Shown here: positions 31,035 to 40,831 of the stretch, piece after piece
Position numbering within the stretch: the first letter of the stretch is position 1
Layout of the letters: each line of letters starts with the position of its first letter
Position numbers and translations under genes: made by a program
Origin: Leishmania infantum JPCM5
Taxonomy: Eukaryota; Euglenozoa; Kinetoplastea; Trypanosomatida; Trypanosomatidae
Direction of reading: 5' to 3'
Assembly: GCF_000002875.2 (NCBI RefSeq)
Contig: NC_009397.2
Coordinates: 64,501 to 128,500, forward strand
Length of the DNA stretch: 64,000 bases
Notes under the pieces: model-generated
Databases searched by the model: none
What the model saw: the letters and a program-made list of their open reading frames with translations, nothing else
Told to the model about the DNA's origin: nothing

Positions 31035-32831
31035 ATGGCCTCAACAGCGCTTTCTGCTGCGGAGCTGGAGGCGCAGTTCGCCAACGCCAAGGCATACCTC
31101 ATGCGGGCGGACAAGGATGGCGTGAGCGCCTATGACCAGCTCACACGCCTCATGGAGCTTCTTCTTGAGGAGAACCCTGAGAACGTTGCAGGCGATCCTT
31201 CAAAGCTGCACGAGATCTTAAGCTTCATCCAGACGCACAGCTTCGCGTGCGGCGAGAGTACCTCTGCGTGCTATGAGGCTACACAGGTGCCTGCCGAGGA
31301 GCTCCGGCGCTTCGAGGACAACAAGAAGCTCTTTGATCTCCCAGCCCCGGAGGTGCGCACCGTCATCGAGCAGCCTGATCCGTACACGACCATTACCACC
31401 ACCACCGTGGTGCCGCTGAAGGCGCCGTCCTTCGAATCTGTTGCGGCTCAAAACAAGTACTGGACGGCCGCGGGCTGCGGCCTCGCCGACGAGGAAGCAT
31501 TCCTACTTGACCGCTCCATCACCAACCTCGCCATGGAGAAGAACCTGCAGGACATCAAGTTCTTTGGTAAGATTTTTGGCACACATAGCGACTACTTTGT
31601 TCTCCGCACGCGGCGCTACCTCGAGGCGGGCGAAACCGTATACGTGGAAACCAACACGATGGGAAAGCCGCCGCGAAAGAAGGGCATGGTGCCCGTGCAG
31701 GCTGAGCCAGGGTACGTCGGGGTGAATCGCTACACGTTCTGGGTAACCGCATCGCCCTCCGACAAGTGGGAGAAGCTGCCGGATGTAACGCCGCAGCAGA
31801 TCAACGCGGCCCGCGAAACGAAGCGCTTTTTTACTGGAGACTTGTCAGCGTCTGTTGCGGCAACGTTTCCATGGGGAGAGGCCGCGTACCTGCGAGCACA
31901 GCTGGCGCGCATCACCAGCAGCACAACCATTGCTCCCCAAGGCGCGCTGGAAGAGCCAGAGCCGGAACAGGAAACTGAAGAGGACGAGGATGAGGACGCA
32001 GAGGATGGCGCGCAGCGGAAGCCGAAGGAGGCCAAGTACAAACCGCTGGTAGTCCCCTCGCCAGATTACGGCGAGGAAGAGGTGGATGTGGCGCAGCTGA
32101 CGATAGACCGCTGGGTACACGCGGAGGGGTACATTTACAAGAACGGTCGACAAACAAAGGTGCCGGAGAAGCCTGAGCCAGAGGAGGGGGAGGGGGAGGG
32201 GGAGGAGGAGGCCGAACCTGAGCCGGCCGAACCCGAGGCCGATGCTCAGGGCGAAGAGGAGGAGGAGGAGGGGGAGCCGGAGGAGGATGAAGAAGTGGAG
32301 CTCTTTGCTCCTATCCAGAACGACCACCTCTACGGCGTCGTCGACATCCCGCAGCCGCCGCCAGCCATAAACGACGAGGACGAAGAGGAGGAGGAGGAGC
32401 CCGAGGAGGAGGGCGAGGAGGAGCGCGGGGAGCCGGATAACACGCCACTGAAGCCTTTGCGCGACGATGACGTCCCAGATGACGACCCGACAAAGATGAA
32501 GATTGCATGCTGGACGATGCGCGTGGAGAACAATGTTAGCAAGGCTCACCGCATGGCGGTGGTGCAATCCCTTCGCTGGCCCGGCGCCACTGCATACGCG
32601 GCTGAGGGCGGCAAGCGCTGGTCTTGCGTGTACTTTGGCAACGGCATGAAGAAGACGGATGCGGCCTTCACACCACCGCCCGCTCCCCCCGTGCAATCAG
32701 AGTGCGCCGACATCACAGAGGTGGAAGATCCAACCGCCACTGTGGAGAAGCTCGTTCGGCGCGGCGAGGAAATCCCGGAAGCCGACAGCGAGGCGGAGCC
32801 GGATGAGCTGGAGGAAGAGGAGGACAGCTAA
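31035..32831 (+). CDS. Radial spoke head protein RSP4/6 (RSPH4A/6A)
   Basis: 598 aa from the ATG at 31035. Family landmarks: an N-terminal segment on a helical bundle (LRRF-type region near 100), NKYWTAAGCGL near 145, KFFGKIFGTHSDYFV (about 180), the GVNRYTFWVT block near 230, KRFFTGDLSASV (about 265) and the C-terminal TMRVENNVSKAHRMAVVQSLRWPGATAYA. Two long Glu-rich insertions (about 300-340 and 385-480) inflate the length. The RSP4/RSP6 pair forms the radial spoke head that contacts the central pair and controls flagellar bending. The gene lies beside a Fused kinase implicated in the same central-pair system, which may be coincidental. Confidence 0.93.
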   Translation: MASTALSAAELEAQFANAKAYLMRADKDGVSAYDQLTRLMELLLEENPENVAGDPSKLHEILSFIQTHSFACGESTSACYEATQVPAEELRRFEDNKKLFDLPAPEVRTVIEQPDPYTTITTTTVVPLKAPSFESVAAQNKYWTAAGCGLADEEAFLLDRSITNLAMEKNLQDIKFFGKIFGTHSDYFVLRTRRYLEAGETVYVETNTMGKPPRKKGMVPVQAEPGYVGVNRYTFWVTASPSDKWEKLPDVTPQQINAARETKRFFTGDLSASVAATFPWGEAAYLRAQLARITSSTTIAPQGALEEPEPEQETEEDEDEDAEDGAQRKPKEAKYKPLVVPSPDYGEEEVDVAQLTIDRWVHAEGYIYKNGRQTKVPEKPEPEEGEGEGEEEAEPEPAEPEADAQGEEEEEEGEPEEDEEVELFAPIQNDHLYGVVDIPQPPPAINDEDEEEEEEPEEEGEEERGEPDNTPLKPLRDDDVPDDDPTKMKIACWTMRVENNVSKAHRMAVVQSLRWPGATAYAAEGGKRWSCVYFGNGMKKTDAAFTPPPAPPVQSECADITEVEDPTATVEKLVRRGEEIPEADSEAEPDELEEEEDS

Positions 32832-33854
32832 AGGAGGTTCCGCGGGTGCGCGCGTATCCACCCCCCTTTCCCTTTCCTCCATCGGTCGCACATTTCCAGA
32901 TACCCTCCTCATGGATGTAATTCAAGCATGAAGAGTGGACAGTGGCCTCCTTGCCTTTCCTCCCCGATGGAGAGAGGCTCCAATGGACTCTCTTGCTGTA
33001 TGTACTCGTTTCTTTTCGTCTTTGCATGTATGATTCAAGATGTTCTGTCGGCATTTTACATTCCATGAAACCGAGCACCATACGCCACAGAGACACCGCG
33101 CATCGTATGTCTGTGGTACAGGCAAGACTTGCGGCCCATGGAGGGAAGCGCGTATGCCACGCATCACCTCCCCCTCTCCCTCGTGCATATCCAAGGTACT
33201 CGAAGAAGAATTTTCTTTTGGATGCGTGCGCCTCCTTTCTTCCTGCCTTTTCCCTTTGTATGTTTCGTGGGACTGGAGGAGGAGATGGAAGCCGTCGGAG
33301 CCACGCATGGACGGCTTTCCTCTTGGATGCTCCACTGCCTCCTTTTTTTCCGATGTTTCGTGAATCGCGGTCATCGACATTCTTTTTCCTTCGTTTGCGC
33401 CTGAGGACCCGCTATGCTCTCTTATTCCTCACCCCTTCGCCCTCTACTTACTCCCTGTGTACTTTCTCCTCCTCCATTCCTTTTTTTTCGCGCTGCTTCG
33501 CAACGCCCCCTCAAAACTGGCTCGACGTACACACCGCCACTAACAGGAAAGAGGTGGCATCTTTCACCCGCGCTTGCCTCCTCGCTTCCTCCCTCTCGGT
33601 GTTTGACGGAGCGAGAGGGAAGACGAGGGCTAGCGTCTCCCCAGTGGACTTTTCCACCGCTCACCGTCACCCCTGTGAGCGCTAGTATGATCTCCTAGCT
33701 CACCTCGGTGCCTCGTTGCTCAACTGCCTCCCTCACCTTCTGCGCTTTTCTGATCTCTTGCGAGATACAGAAAGAGACATAACACGGAGCCTACGAGCAA
33801 AACGCCTTGCTGGGTGGGGGGCGTCGTATTGCGGGTCGGAAGAGTGCGGGCCCG
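32832..33854. other. Intergenic/UTR region upstream of the acyl-CoA synthetase-like gene
   Basis: No gene seen. It is pyrimidine-rich for most of 33150-33500 and again at 33715-33765, ending in GATACAG (AG near 33769), a plausible acceptor about 85 nt before the ATG. Confidence 0.6.
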
Positions 33855-35864
33855 ATGCTGCAGCGTCTCTCTCGTCGGTCGGTATTTGGCTACCACGGCG
33901 CGCCACAGGTCGCAGCGCTGAGGTGCTCGCTGCGGTTCGGCACAAATATCGGCGGGTCATACTACCAGGAGTCGGACACAGCCGGCACTCACCAGATGAA
34001 CAATGACATTCGACTGGGCCTTGTCATCAAGCCGCAGAGTACGCTCGTGGAGCTGTGGGAGCAGGCACTGAAGGCGTGGCCGACCCGCCGCTTTCTGGGG
34101 AGCAAGATGTGGGTGCGTGGCAAGCTTGGCTACGTCTGGGCCACGTATGAGTCTATCAACACTGAGGTGGAGGCGATGAGGACACTGCTACACAGTATGG
34201 GCGTCGAGAAGGGGTCTCGTGTTGTTGTTATCAGCGAGAACCGGTATGAGTGGGTTGTGGTGCACTTCGCCACGATGCAGCTAGGTGCGCACTTCGTGGC
34301 GCTCCCGACCAACGTCACCCCGTCAGAGGCGCAGCTCGTGGTGAAGAGCACACAGTCCAAGGTGCTCTTTGTCGAGACAAAGGCGTCGTACGCAGCCATC
34401 AAGGGGTGGATTGGCCGCGTGGGGCAGCTCGAGCACGCCATTTGTTTCGAGGATCAGGTTGGGGAGGGCAGCTATGCAGTTGCGATCAGCATTGCGGCAG
34501 ATGTGCCTGAGAAGACTCTTGCGCGAACGGACGTCCGGGCCGAGGACACCGCGATGATTGTCTTCACAGCTGGTACCACGGGGCCGCCAAAGGGTGTCAT
34601 GTTGTCTCACAAGAGCATCGTCGCGAACGTCAGCTCTGTGTACGCTAGCCTTGGCGAGGCGCTGACGCACAGCGACATGTTCATGTCGCTGTGCTCGTGG
34701 TGCGTTGCGGGCGCCCTCACGACGGACTTGTACCAGGCACTGTGCAAGGGTGCGTGTGTGTGCATCCCCCCTGAAATACTGGAGGGATTCCAAGACCTGC
34801 CCCTCGTTAACCCGAGCGTCATTGTCTCTGTAGCGCAGCCCTTTCAGCGCGCGTACGCGAACATCGTCGACGACATATTGAACCGTGGCAGCTTCACCAA
34901 GGACTTGACCCGCTTCGTTGTCGGCCGCATCACCGAAAACCGTCTCATGTTCAAAAAACCTGGTCGAACTCTCCGGGCCTTCTCCCACGCGTTGCTCGGC
35001 AAGTTCAAGGCGCAGTTTGGCTCAGAGTTGCGCGTCGCCATCATCATAGGCCACCAGCTCACCAAGGATCAGTCAGAGCTCATGGCAGACCTGGATGTGT
35101 TCGTGGTGAACACGTACGGCTTCATGGAGGCGGGTGGGCTCGTTGCCACCGACGTGGATGTGCCGCAGCGTCTCAAGGCCCTGCCCGGTCTCGAGGTGCG
35201 CGTCGTGAACGAGAAAAACGAGATTGTGTCACCAGGGGACTTGGGCGAGATCCTCGTAGAGGCCCCGAACGCCATGCAGGGCTACTTCGACGTGCATATC
35301 GACCCAGAGGAGGCGAAGAATTCGCTGGTGGAGTACGGAAGCCGCACCTTTGTGCGGTCCGGCGACTACGGCACCCTCACTGGGGGGTGGATAACGGTGA
35401 AGGGCAACAAAGACGTCCTTATCACGTTGGCGAACTCCAAGACAGTGAACCCGCTCGAGGTGGAGGCGGCCCTGACAAAGAGCCCGCTCATCAAGCAGGT
35501 CTTCATCTACGGCAATCGTCGCCCTTACGTCGTGGCGCTCGTGGTGGCCAACACTAAGGCCATCGCGGCGCACTTGCGCAAGGTGGAGCGCCGCGATGGT
35601 GTGCCGCTCGTCAACGACAGGGAGAAGGCGGACTGCATCCGCACCGAGCTGCGGCGCGTCTCGCAGGATCTGCCGCCTCGCGCGCACGTGCGCCGCTTTG
35701 CATTTGTGGACGAGTTCACCCTCGCCAACGGCTTCATGACGGTGAAGATGGGCTACGCACGTCAGAAGATCGAGGATCACTACGTGCACTACTTTGAGGC
35801 CTTGTACGATGAAACGCCGAAGTTTTACGGGTTTGCCGTTGACGACTACGATGATTTGTTTTAG
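33855..35864 (+). CDS. Long-chain fatty acyl-CoA synthetase-like AMP-binding enzyme
   Basis: 669 aa; the first ATG is at 33855. Residues 1-30 (MLQRLSRRSVFGYHG then basic/hydrophobic) look like a mitochondrial presequence. The ANL adenylation fold is clear: nucleotide loop TAGTTGPPKGVMLSH (from residue 238), YGFMEAGG in place of YGxTE, RSGDYG followed by GGWITVKGNKD, and a C-terminal NGFMTVKMGYARQKI with the catalytic-lysine region. It would join a fatty acid to CoA through an acyl-adenylate. The YGxTE Thr is replaced by Met, TGD reads SGD, and the KDxxK motif is altered (NKDVLITLANSKTVNP). Substrate range may therefore differ from standard long-chain synthetases. Residual similarity is to the bubblegum/ACSL class. 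Confidence 0.85.
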   Translation: MLQRLSRRSVFGYHGAPQVAALRCSLRFGTNIGGSYYQESDTAGTHQMNNDIRLGLVIKPQSTLVELWEQALKAWPTRRFLGSKMWVRGKLGYVWATYESINTEVEAMRTLLHSMGVEKGSRVVVISENRYEWVVVHFATMQLGAHFVALPTNVTPSEAQLVVKSTQSKVLFVETKASYAAIKGWIGRVGQLEHAICFEDQVGEGSYAVAISIAADVPEKTLARTDVRAEDTAMIVFTAGTTGPPKGVMLSHKSIVANVSSVYASLGEALTHSDMFMSLCSWCVAGALTTDLYQALCKGACVCIPPEILEGFQDLPLVNPSVIVSVAQPFQRAYANIVDDILNRGSFTKDLTRFVVGRITENRLMFKKPGRTLRAFSHALLGKFKAQFGSELRVAIIIGHQLTKDQSELMADLDVFVVNTYGFMEAGGLVATDVDVPQRLKALPGLEVRVVNEKNEIVSPGDLGEILVEAPNAMQGYFDVHIDPEEAKNSLVEYGSRTFVRSGDYGTLTGGWITVKGNKDVLITLANSKTVNPLEVEAALTKSPLIKQVFIYGNRRPYVVALVVANTKAIAAHLRKVERRDGVPLVNDREKADCIRTELRRVSQDLPPRAHVRRFAFVDEFTLANGFMTVKMGYARQKIEDHYVHYFEALYDETPKFYGFAVDDYDDLF

Positions 35865-36510
35865 TCGCACTCCTATACGCGAAGCGCCACGCCCGCACAA
35901 CCACAGCGATACCCACACATCTCCGACGCTACACGCGGCGCACTACGGTGCTCGTTGCAATCCTCAAGTACATGACCGTTTCGGCGAAGTACCCCCCCCC
36001 CCCCCCAACGTGCGCGTTGATGGGAAGACAGGGCGCGTGCCAGCCTCAGACCGCCTTTTGCGCACCCGTCACATTCTACTCTTGTTTCGTGCGCGAGACT
36101 GCTGCGCGGTGGCTGGCCCACACCGTGATGCACATTGTCTTGTTTGTTTCCTCCTCCGTATGCTCTCTCCTCTTCTGTCCTATCTTCACGCTCCTCTCTC
36201 GTGTTTGCCATCTGTGTGTTGGTTGTGCTCTTTCCCTCCCTCCCTTCACACACGCACGCGGCCCTCTCAACACTCGCCCCCCTCTTGGCGCATTTTAAAA
36301 GCGCATTTGTACGCACATGTGTGTGTGTGCATGTCTGTGCTTGGTGTACAGCGCGCGCTCCCCTTTCCAGCTTACGCTCTCGCCGACACACCTCCGCGGA
36401 AGCAAGTGCCCGTCTCCTTTAGAGGTACCCGTCGTCGAAGCGAACTTTTAGCTTCGTTGTCTCTCTCTCTTTCTCCTTCTCACACAATCACGGAGGGCGC
36501 GGGCCACGGA
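35865..36510. other. Intergenic/UTR region upstream of the TTI1-like gene
   Basis: No gene. A run of 15 C (35992-36006) is followed by pyrimidine-rich sequence. A CT tract (36458-36482) and an AG near 36495 lie just before the ATG at 36511. The frame is open upstream without an ATG in family context. Confidence 0.6.
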
Positions 36511-39500
36511 ATGCAGGAGGCGTTTCTCTCCGCTGTGCTGCTCCCTCTCACCGAGAAGAGTGGTGAGGTGGAGAGGATCGAGGAGCTGCTTAGTATGCTG
36601 GAGCACTGCTTCGTTGATGCCTTTAAGTTGAGTCCTTCGTCCGGCAACAAGAGTAACGCTGATCCCCCGACTGGAGCCGGCGCTGTCTCCGGCTCCTTGT
36701 TTGCCTCCACCTCCTCAACGTCGCTAGACGCGGGCGAGGAGGCGAAGCTGCTTGCCGTGCGGGCCGTGGCAAACTTCCACCGCACGGGGGCGGCTCGTCA
36801 CGGCACCTTCTTTCGGACGCGTGACTACCACCCACATGCGGCCCTCTTTATTCTCGAGCTTCTCAAGTCTCTCAATGGTAACTCGAAGCACTGGTTTCGG
36901 CAGCTGCAGCTGGACAGCCTAGATGCCTGCTTGGCCATTTTGGAGGTGACAGGGACGGAGAACGTGCGACTGTGTCTTCCCGGCGTGGTGTCGGTGGCTG
37001 TGCGCTATATCCACCGCGCTCATCACGGCAAGGACTCGACCAAGGTGTGCCTGACGGCGATCAAGATGCTTTGCACCGCACTGACGATTTCGTTTGCCAC
37101 TGCGGAGCCGGTGACGTGGTTACAGGACACCGCCGTCCACTTAACTAGCGCGCTGCGCTCCATTTTGGATCCCTCGGTGCTCGTTCGGAGTGCGCACGCT
37201 CCCGTGACGGTTGCCGCGCTGAAGTCGCTCATTGTCTCGGTGCTGCTGTCGTCGGCCATGACGGAGCTCGTCAACACGCCTCTGAGTTCGCTGCTGATGG
37301 TGGCCTACGCGATTGTGGAGAACATGGATCACCTGCACCACCTCGGCGACGACGTCGTTGGTGCAGCAGAGGCAACCTCTTCGGTTTTGTGCACCAGCAG
37401 CAGTCTGCGCAGCTCTACGGATGACACAGGCATGTGCACCTTGATGGGCAGCTCCTGGGCTGTGCTTGCCGTCTCCGAGGCGCTACAGTACCTGAGAGGG
37501 ATGGAGCTGCTTCATCTCGCCACGACGGTGACACGGTCACCAGGCCTGCGAGACCGCTTTTTCCCCTTGCAAGTGCCGCCGCAGACGGCGTCGTCAACAG
37601 CAGAGCCACCGGACGTCAGGGAGTCGGTGGTTGCCATTTTCTTGTCTGTCGTTCGCAAGTGCGTCCGCGTTGTTGGCACCGAGATGGACGAGGCGGCCCT
37701 GTACACCCACCGCCGCCCGCGCAAATACCCCGCCGGTGTTGTGGATGAGTTTCTTTTCTGCCTCGCTGGTGCCCTCGCCAGACTTCCGACGGCTACTAAG
37801 CTGGCGCCGGACTGCCGCGTCGGTGCCGACGACCTCGGTGACGGTGACGAGACCGTTGGAGAGCGCTTGACGAACGCGCTGCTCAGCGAGTATGAAGCAG
37901 TGTTGCAGGACTGGGACGCCTATGCGGTGCACCCAGCCGTGCTGTACGTGCTTTCGCGGCTTGTTGTGTGGCAGTTTCACCCCGCGCAAGCCCTTCACAA
38001 TCTGCCACGCTGCTCTCCTCCTCCCACGACGGGTGTGATGGCCCCCGATGATGAGGCGATGGAGTCTTGCATGTACCCGCAGCCAGCGGACCTCACTGCG
38101 GGGCCGTTCGAGCAGCTCTGGAGCATTGTGGCGCAGCCCCATCTCTGGGCCATCACTAAAGATGAGGAGCTGTGTACATATCAACAAGTGCATCATCGGC
38201 AAGTGGTCGCTGCCACCCTGCTGCGCTTTCTCGCCTTGTCAGCCGAAGTTCTCGCCTGCGGTGGCGGGGCCACGACCGAGGGGTCGAATGCGGAGCGGGC
38301 CGAGGCCCTCGAGCGTCTCTTCACCTTGACTCTCTACCTTGTCCTCGAGAAGGCCACTGCCAGTGGGATACTGCATGAGGCGGCAATGCACTGCGTCGAG
38401 GTGTACAGCGCCGCCTGCGGAGAGGCGGACACGTTACTGTTCCTGCTGCGTCACTCCGCCCTCATAGTGGATGAGACGGCGCGGGCAGTGAGAGAGGAGC
38501 ATCTGCGGCCTGCGGCAGCAAGTGTTCTGCGCGGCAGTCTCGCTTTGTTGGAGCGTCGCTTCGTTCGAGGCGGAGAGGGCAGCAGCAGTGACCGCGCAGC
38601 GTCGGGCCGCAGCGGTGCCAGTCTCACTACTCTCGTGCGTCAACGACTCTCCGTGACCGCGATGTCGGCCAGCTTCACACGAGCGTCCGCTAAGGCGCCC
38701 TCCCTAGAAGAGGCTGCACAGGTGGCTGACTTTGTGGCGAGTACTATTCACGTGGCGCGTGACACCCTCCAGCTATGCAGCCGCTACAACAGCACGGCAG
38801 CCGCAGAGGATGTGATTGGCCGCAGAGCTGCCTTGACCCTCCTGCGCGACGCGTTGGACATCGCAGCTTACCTCAACTACTGTGTTCCCCAGGAGGCTAT
38901 GGATGAAGAGCAGGAGCGTCGCACCACCTCGGCGCACACTCGCGTGCGGGCACTTCAGTTGGTGGTGCTGGAGGCTGTGTACGCGGTGTTGCAGCACTGC
39001 ACGCTGCACGACCAAGTCGCTGTTACTGCTGTTCAGACAGCGGTGCGCGGCCTCACGTGTTTCCTGACAACCACTGCCGCACTGACATGGGCCGATGTGA
39101 CGCGGAAGCGCCTCATTGACGAGGCGGCAGAGCGTCGCCGGTCGACGCAGTGCAGTCGACGCGGCGGGCAAAAAGCGCGCCTCATGGCGAGCGAGGTAGA
39201 AGAGGATGACGCGGCCGAGGATGAATGTGACGACGACCCCGGCAGGACTCCCCTTCCAACCCCGCCTCCCGTTGACTGGCCATGGACGCGTTACGCGCCG
39301 ACTGCCGTGGCCGCGGCGGAGGCAGCGACCAGCGTCAACATTGGGCTTCCTCGCAGCCACCTCCACACCGTCTACCGCGTGTACCTCTCCTTCTTTGCGC
39401 TGCTGCGAGAACCCATGGCTGCCTTTGGGGCTGTCGCAGCCGAGCCACACGCCCGTGGTGGAATGGAGCGGCGCAAGCTGGGCGACGTCGCCGTTTCCCC

Positions 39501-39807
39501 GGTGCTGTTTGAGACGCTGAACGGGCTCGAGGCGATTCGCCTGCTCGCCTGCGATTTTCTGCTGCATCGCATGGTGGAGGAGGTGCTACCGCTGGTTCTC
39601 TTGTGGCACGAGCGGGCGTGTCTCTCCCGCATTCCGACCCACACGGAGGAGCGTGCCAAGCTGGCGACGCAGCAGTTTGTGGAGCGCCTCTACGAGGACT
39701 GTAAGGACTCTGTCGACTTGCAAGAGTCGATGATGGCCAAGTGCCGCTGCTTCGATTTGCTCCCTACCCCGTCTCAAGAGCCGGTGCTTTCTTATCCCCA
39801 GCCGTGA
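36511..39807 (+). CDS. HEAT-repeat protein, possible TTI1 (TTT complex) homologue
   Basis: 1098 aa from the ATG at 36511, almost entirely alpha-helical with HEAT-like repeats. Segments that resemble TTI1 include a repeat reading LPGVVSVAVRYIHRAH then IKMLCTALTISFA (human TTI1 has LPGISTALTRLI then LKIFYKTVSFIM in the same order). There is also a C-terminal LEAIRLLACDFLLHRMVEEV followed by LPL, like the terminal TTI1 repeats. An acidic low-complexity insertion lies around residue 910. TTI1 with TELO2 and TTI2 stabilises PI3K-like kinases such as TOR and ATM. The similarity is weak and read by eye. If it is not TTI1 it remains an unclassified HEAT protein. Confidence 0.45.
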   Translation: MQEAFLSAVLLPLTEKSGEVERIEELLSMLEHCFVDAFKLSPSSGNKSNADPPTGAGAVSGSLFASTSSTSLDAGEEAKLLAVRAVANFHRTGAARHGTFFRTRDYHPHAALFILELLKSLNGNSKHWFRQLQLDSLDACLAILEVTGTENVRLCLPGVVSVAVRYIHRAHHGKDSTKVCLTAIKMLCTALTISFATAEPVTWLQDTAVHLTSALRSILDPSVLVRSAHAPVTVAALKSLIVSVLLSSAMTELVNTPLSSLLMVAYAIVENMDHLHHLGDDVVGAAEATSSVLCTSSSLRSSTDDTGMCTLMGSSWAVLAVSEALQYLRGMELLHLATTVTRSPGLRDRFFPLQVPPQTASSTAEPPDVRESVVAIFLSVVRKCVRVVGTEMDEAALYTHRRPRKYPAGVVDEFLFCLAGALARLPTATKLAPDCRVGADDLGDGDETVGERLTNALLSEYEAVLQDWDAYAVHPAVLYVLSRLVVWQFHPAQALHNLPRCSPPPTTGVMAPDDEAMESCMYPQPADLTAGPFEQLWSIVAQPHLWAITKDEELCTYQQVHHRQVVAATLLRFLALSAEVLACGGGATTEGSNAERAEALERLFTLTLYLVLEKATASGILHEAAMHCVEVYSAACGEADTLLFLLRHSALIVDETARAVREEHLRPAAASVLRGSLALLERRFVRGGEGSSSDRAASGRSGASLTTLVRQRLSVTAMSASFTRASAKAPSLEEAAQVADFVASTIHVARDTLQLCSRYNSTAAAEDVIGRRAALTLLRDALDIAAYLNYCVPQEAMDEEQERRTTSAHTRVRALQLVVLEAVYAVLQHCTLHDQVAVTAVQTAVRGLTCFLTTTAALTWADVTRKRLIDEAAERRRSTQCSRRGGQKARLMASEVEEDDAAEDECDDDPGRTPLPTPPPVDWPWTRYAPTAVAAAEAATSVNIGLPRSHLHTVYRVYLSFFALLREPMAAFGAVAAEPHARGGMERRKLGDVAVSPVLFETLNGLEAIRLLACDFLLHRMVEEVLPLVLLWHERACLSRIPTHTEERAKLATQQFVERLYEDCKDSVDLQESMMAKCRCFDLLPTPSQEPVLSYPQP

Positions 39808-40831
39808 CGCTGGTCAGCCTGACAGACAAGCGCACAGCATCTGCAGTGTCTGCTGTCCCCCAACACTCACATAAAAGAACACTAATGCGACTATCAGTCT
39901 TTAGACAGTGTGCGGCGGGCATATGTGCTTGTGTGTGGTCTCTGCCCCACCCCCCATTCCTGCATTGACCCGCACCACTGTCAGTGACTTGGTGTTTTGG
40001 GCTTTCGTGACGTCGATCTGCCCCACCCGGCCCTTCCTCTCTCCCGCGTGCCAGCTTCTCAGACAACGGCGGTGCGGCGGAGACGTCTTTGTGTGCATGG
40101 AGACCCTCTTGCGGCACTGTATACATTTTGAAGATTATGGAATGCCCCTCCCCCTCCCCCTCCCCTAATGTGCGTCCCCTGACTTCCTAGCAACTCTCCA
40201 CCTTTTGCACCTCTCTCTCTCTCGCCTCTTCCCGTTTTATGTCATGGGTGGCGTCTTTGTGCTTTCCACGCGCGTGTATGTGTCTGCCTCGGGTGTGTTG
40301 CTTGGCATTGACGCGCTGACCCTCCTCCTCTCTCCTGCCAGTGCACCCGATCCCAGACAAGGCGCCAAAACGTGCGCGACCTTTTTTCTGCCTGTTTTGC
40401 TGTTTGTGTCTTTACCCCCTCCCCTCTCCGCCATTGCCCAGTTCTCCTCCTCCTCTCCGTGTCCCACTCCCGCTCCGCGCCCACGCAATCCACGTACTCA
40501 CCCGCCCGCCGTGCACCACGTGCATACATACACACATACGCACCCTTTTTTTTCCTGCTTTGTCTTCCTTTTTCCCTCCTCACATTAGGGAGACACATAG
40601 ACCCACCCACCCACCCATACACATACACATACACGGATTCAGACACTCCTTTGTGCTCATATAAAATTGCCGACTGCAGAAGACGACAAGCAACGCAGAG
40701 CAGAACACAGATTGAAGGGAAGGAGCGCCCCCTCCTTTCCCTCCCTCTCACACACACGCACAGACACAGACGGTGCTCTTGTTTGTTTATTTCCTTTTCT
40801 CTCTCTGTGTGTGTTGCACAGCTGCAACGTC
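39808..40831. other. Intergenic/UTR region upstream of the SCC2-like gene
   Basis: No gene. Pyrimidine-rich for most of its length. The final tract (40785-40810) and CACAG (AG at 40820-40821) form the likely acceptor, 10 nt before the ATG. Confidence 0.6.
40785..40821 (+). promoter_or_regulatory. Predicted trans-splice signal of the SCC2-like gene
   Basis: T/C-rich tract (TTTATTTCCTTTTCTCTCTC) ending in GTTGCACAG. It supports the ATG at 40832 rather than the frame extension further upstream. Confidence 0.5.

Noticed and set aside
31845..32696. 283-codon hydrophobic minus-strand frame
   Set aside because: Antisense of the Glu-rich part of RSP4/6; GAG codons read as Leu on the other strand.
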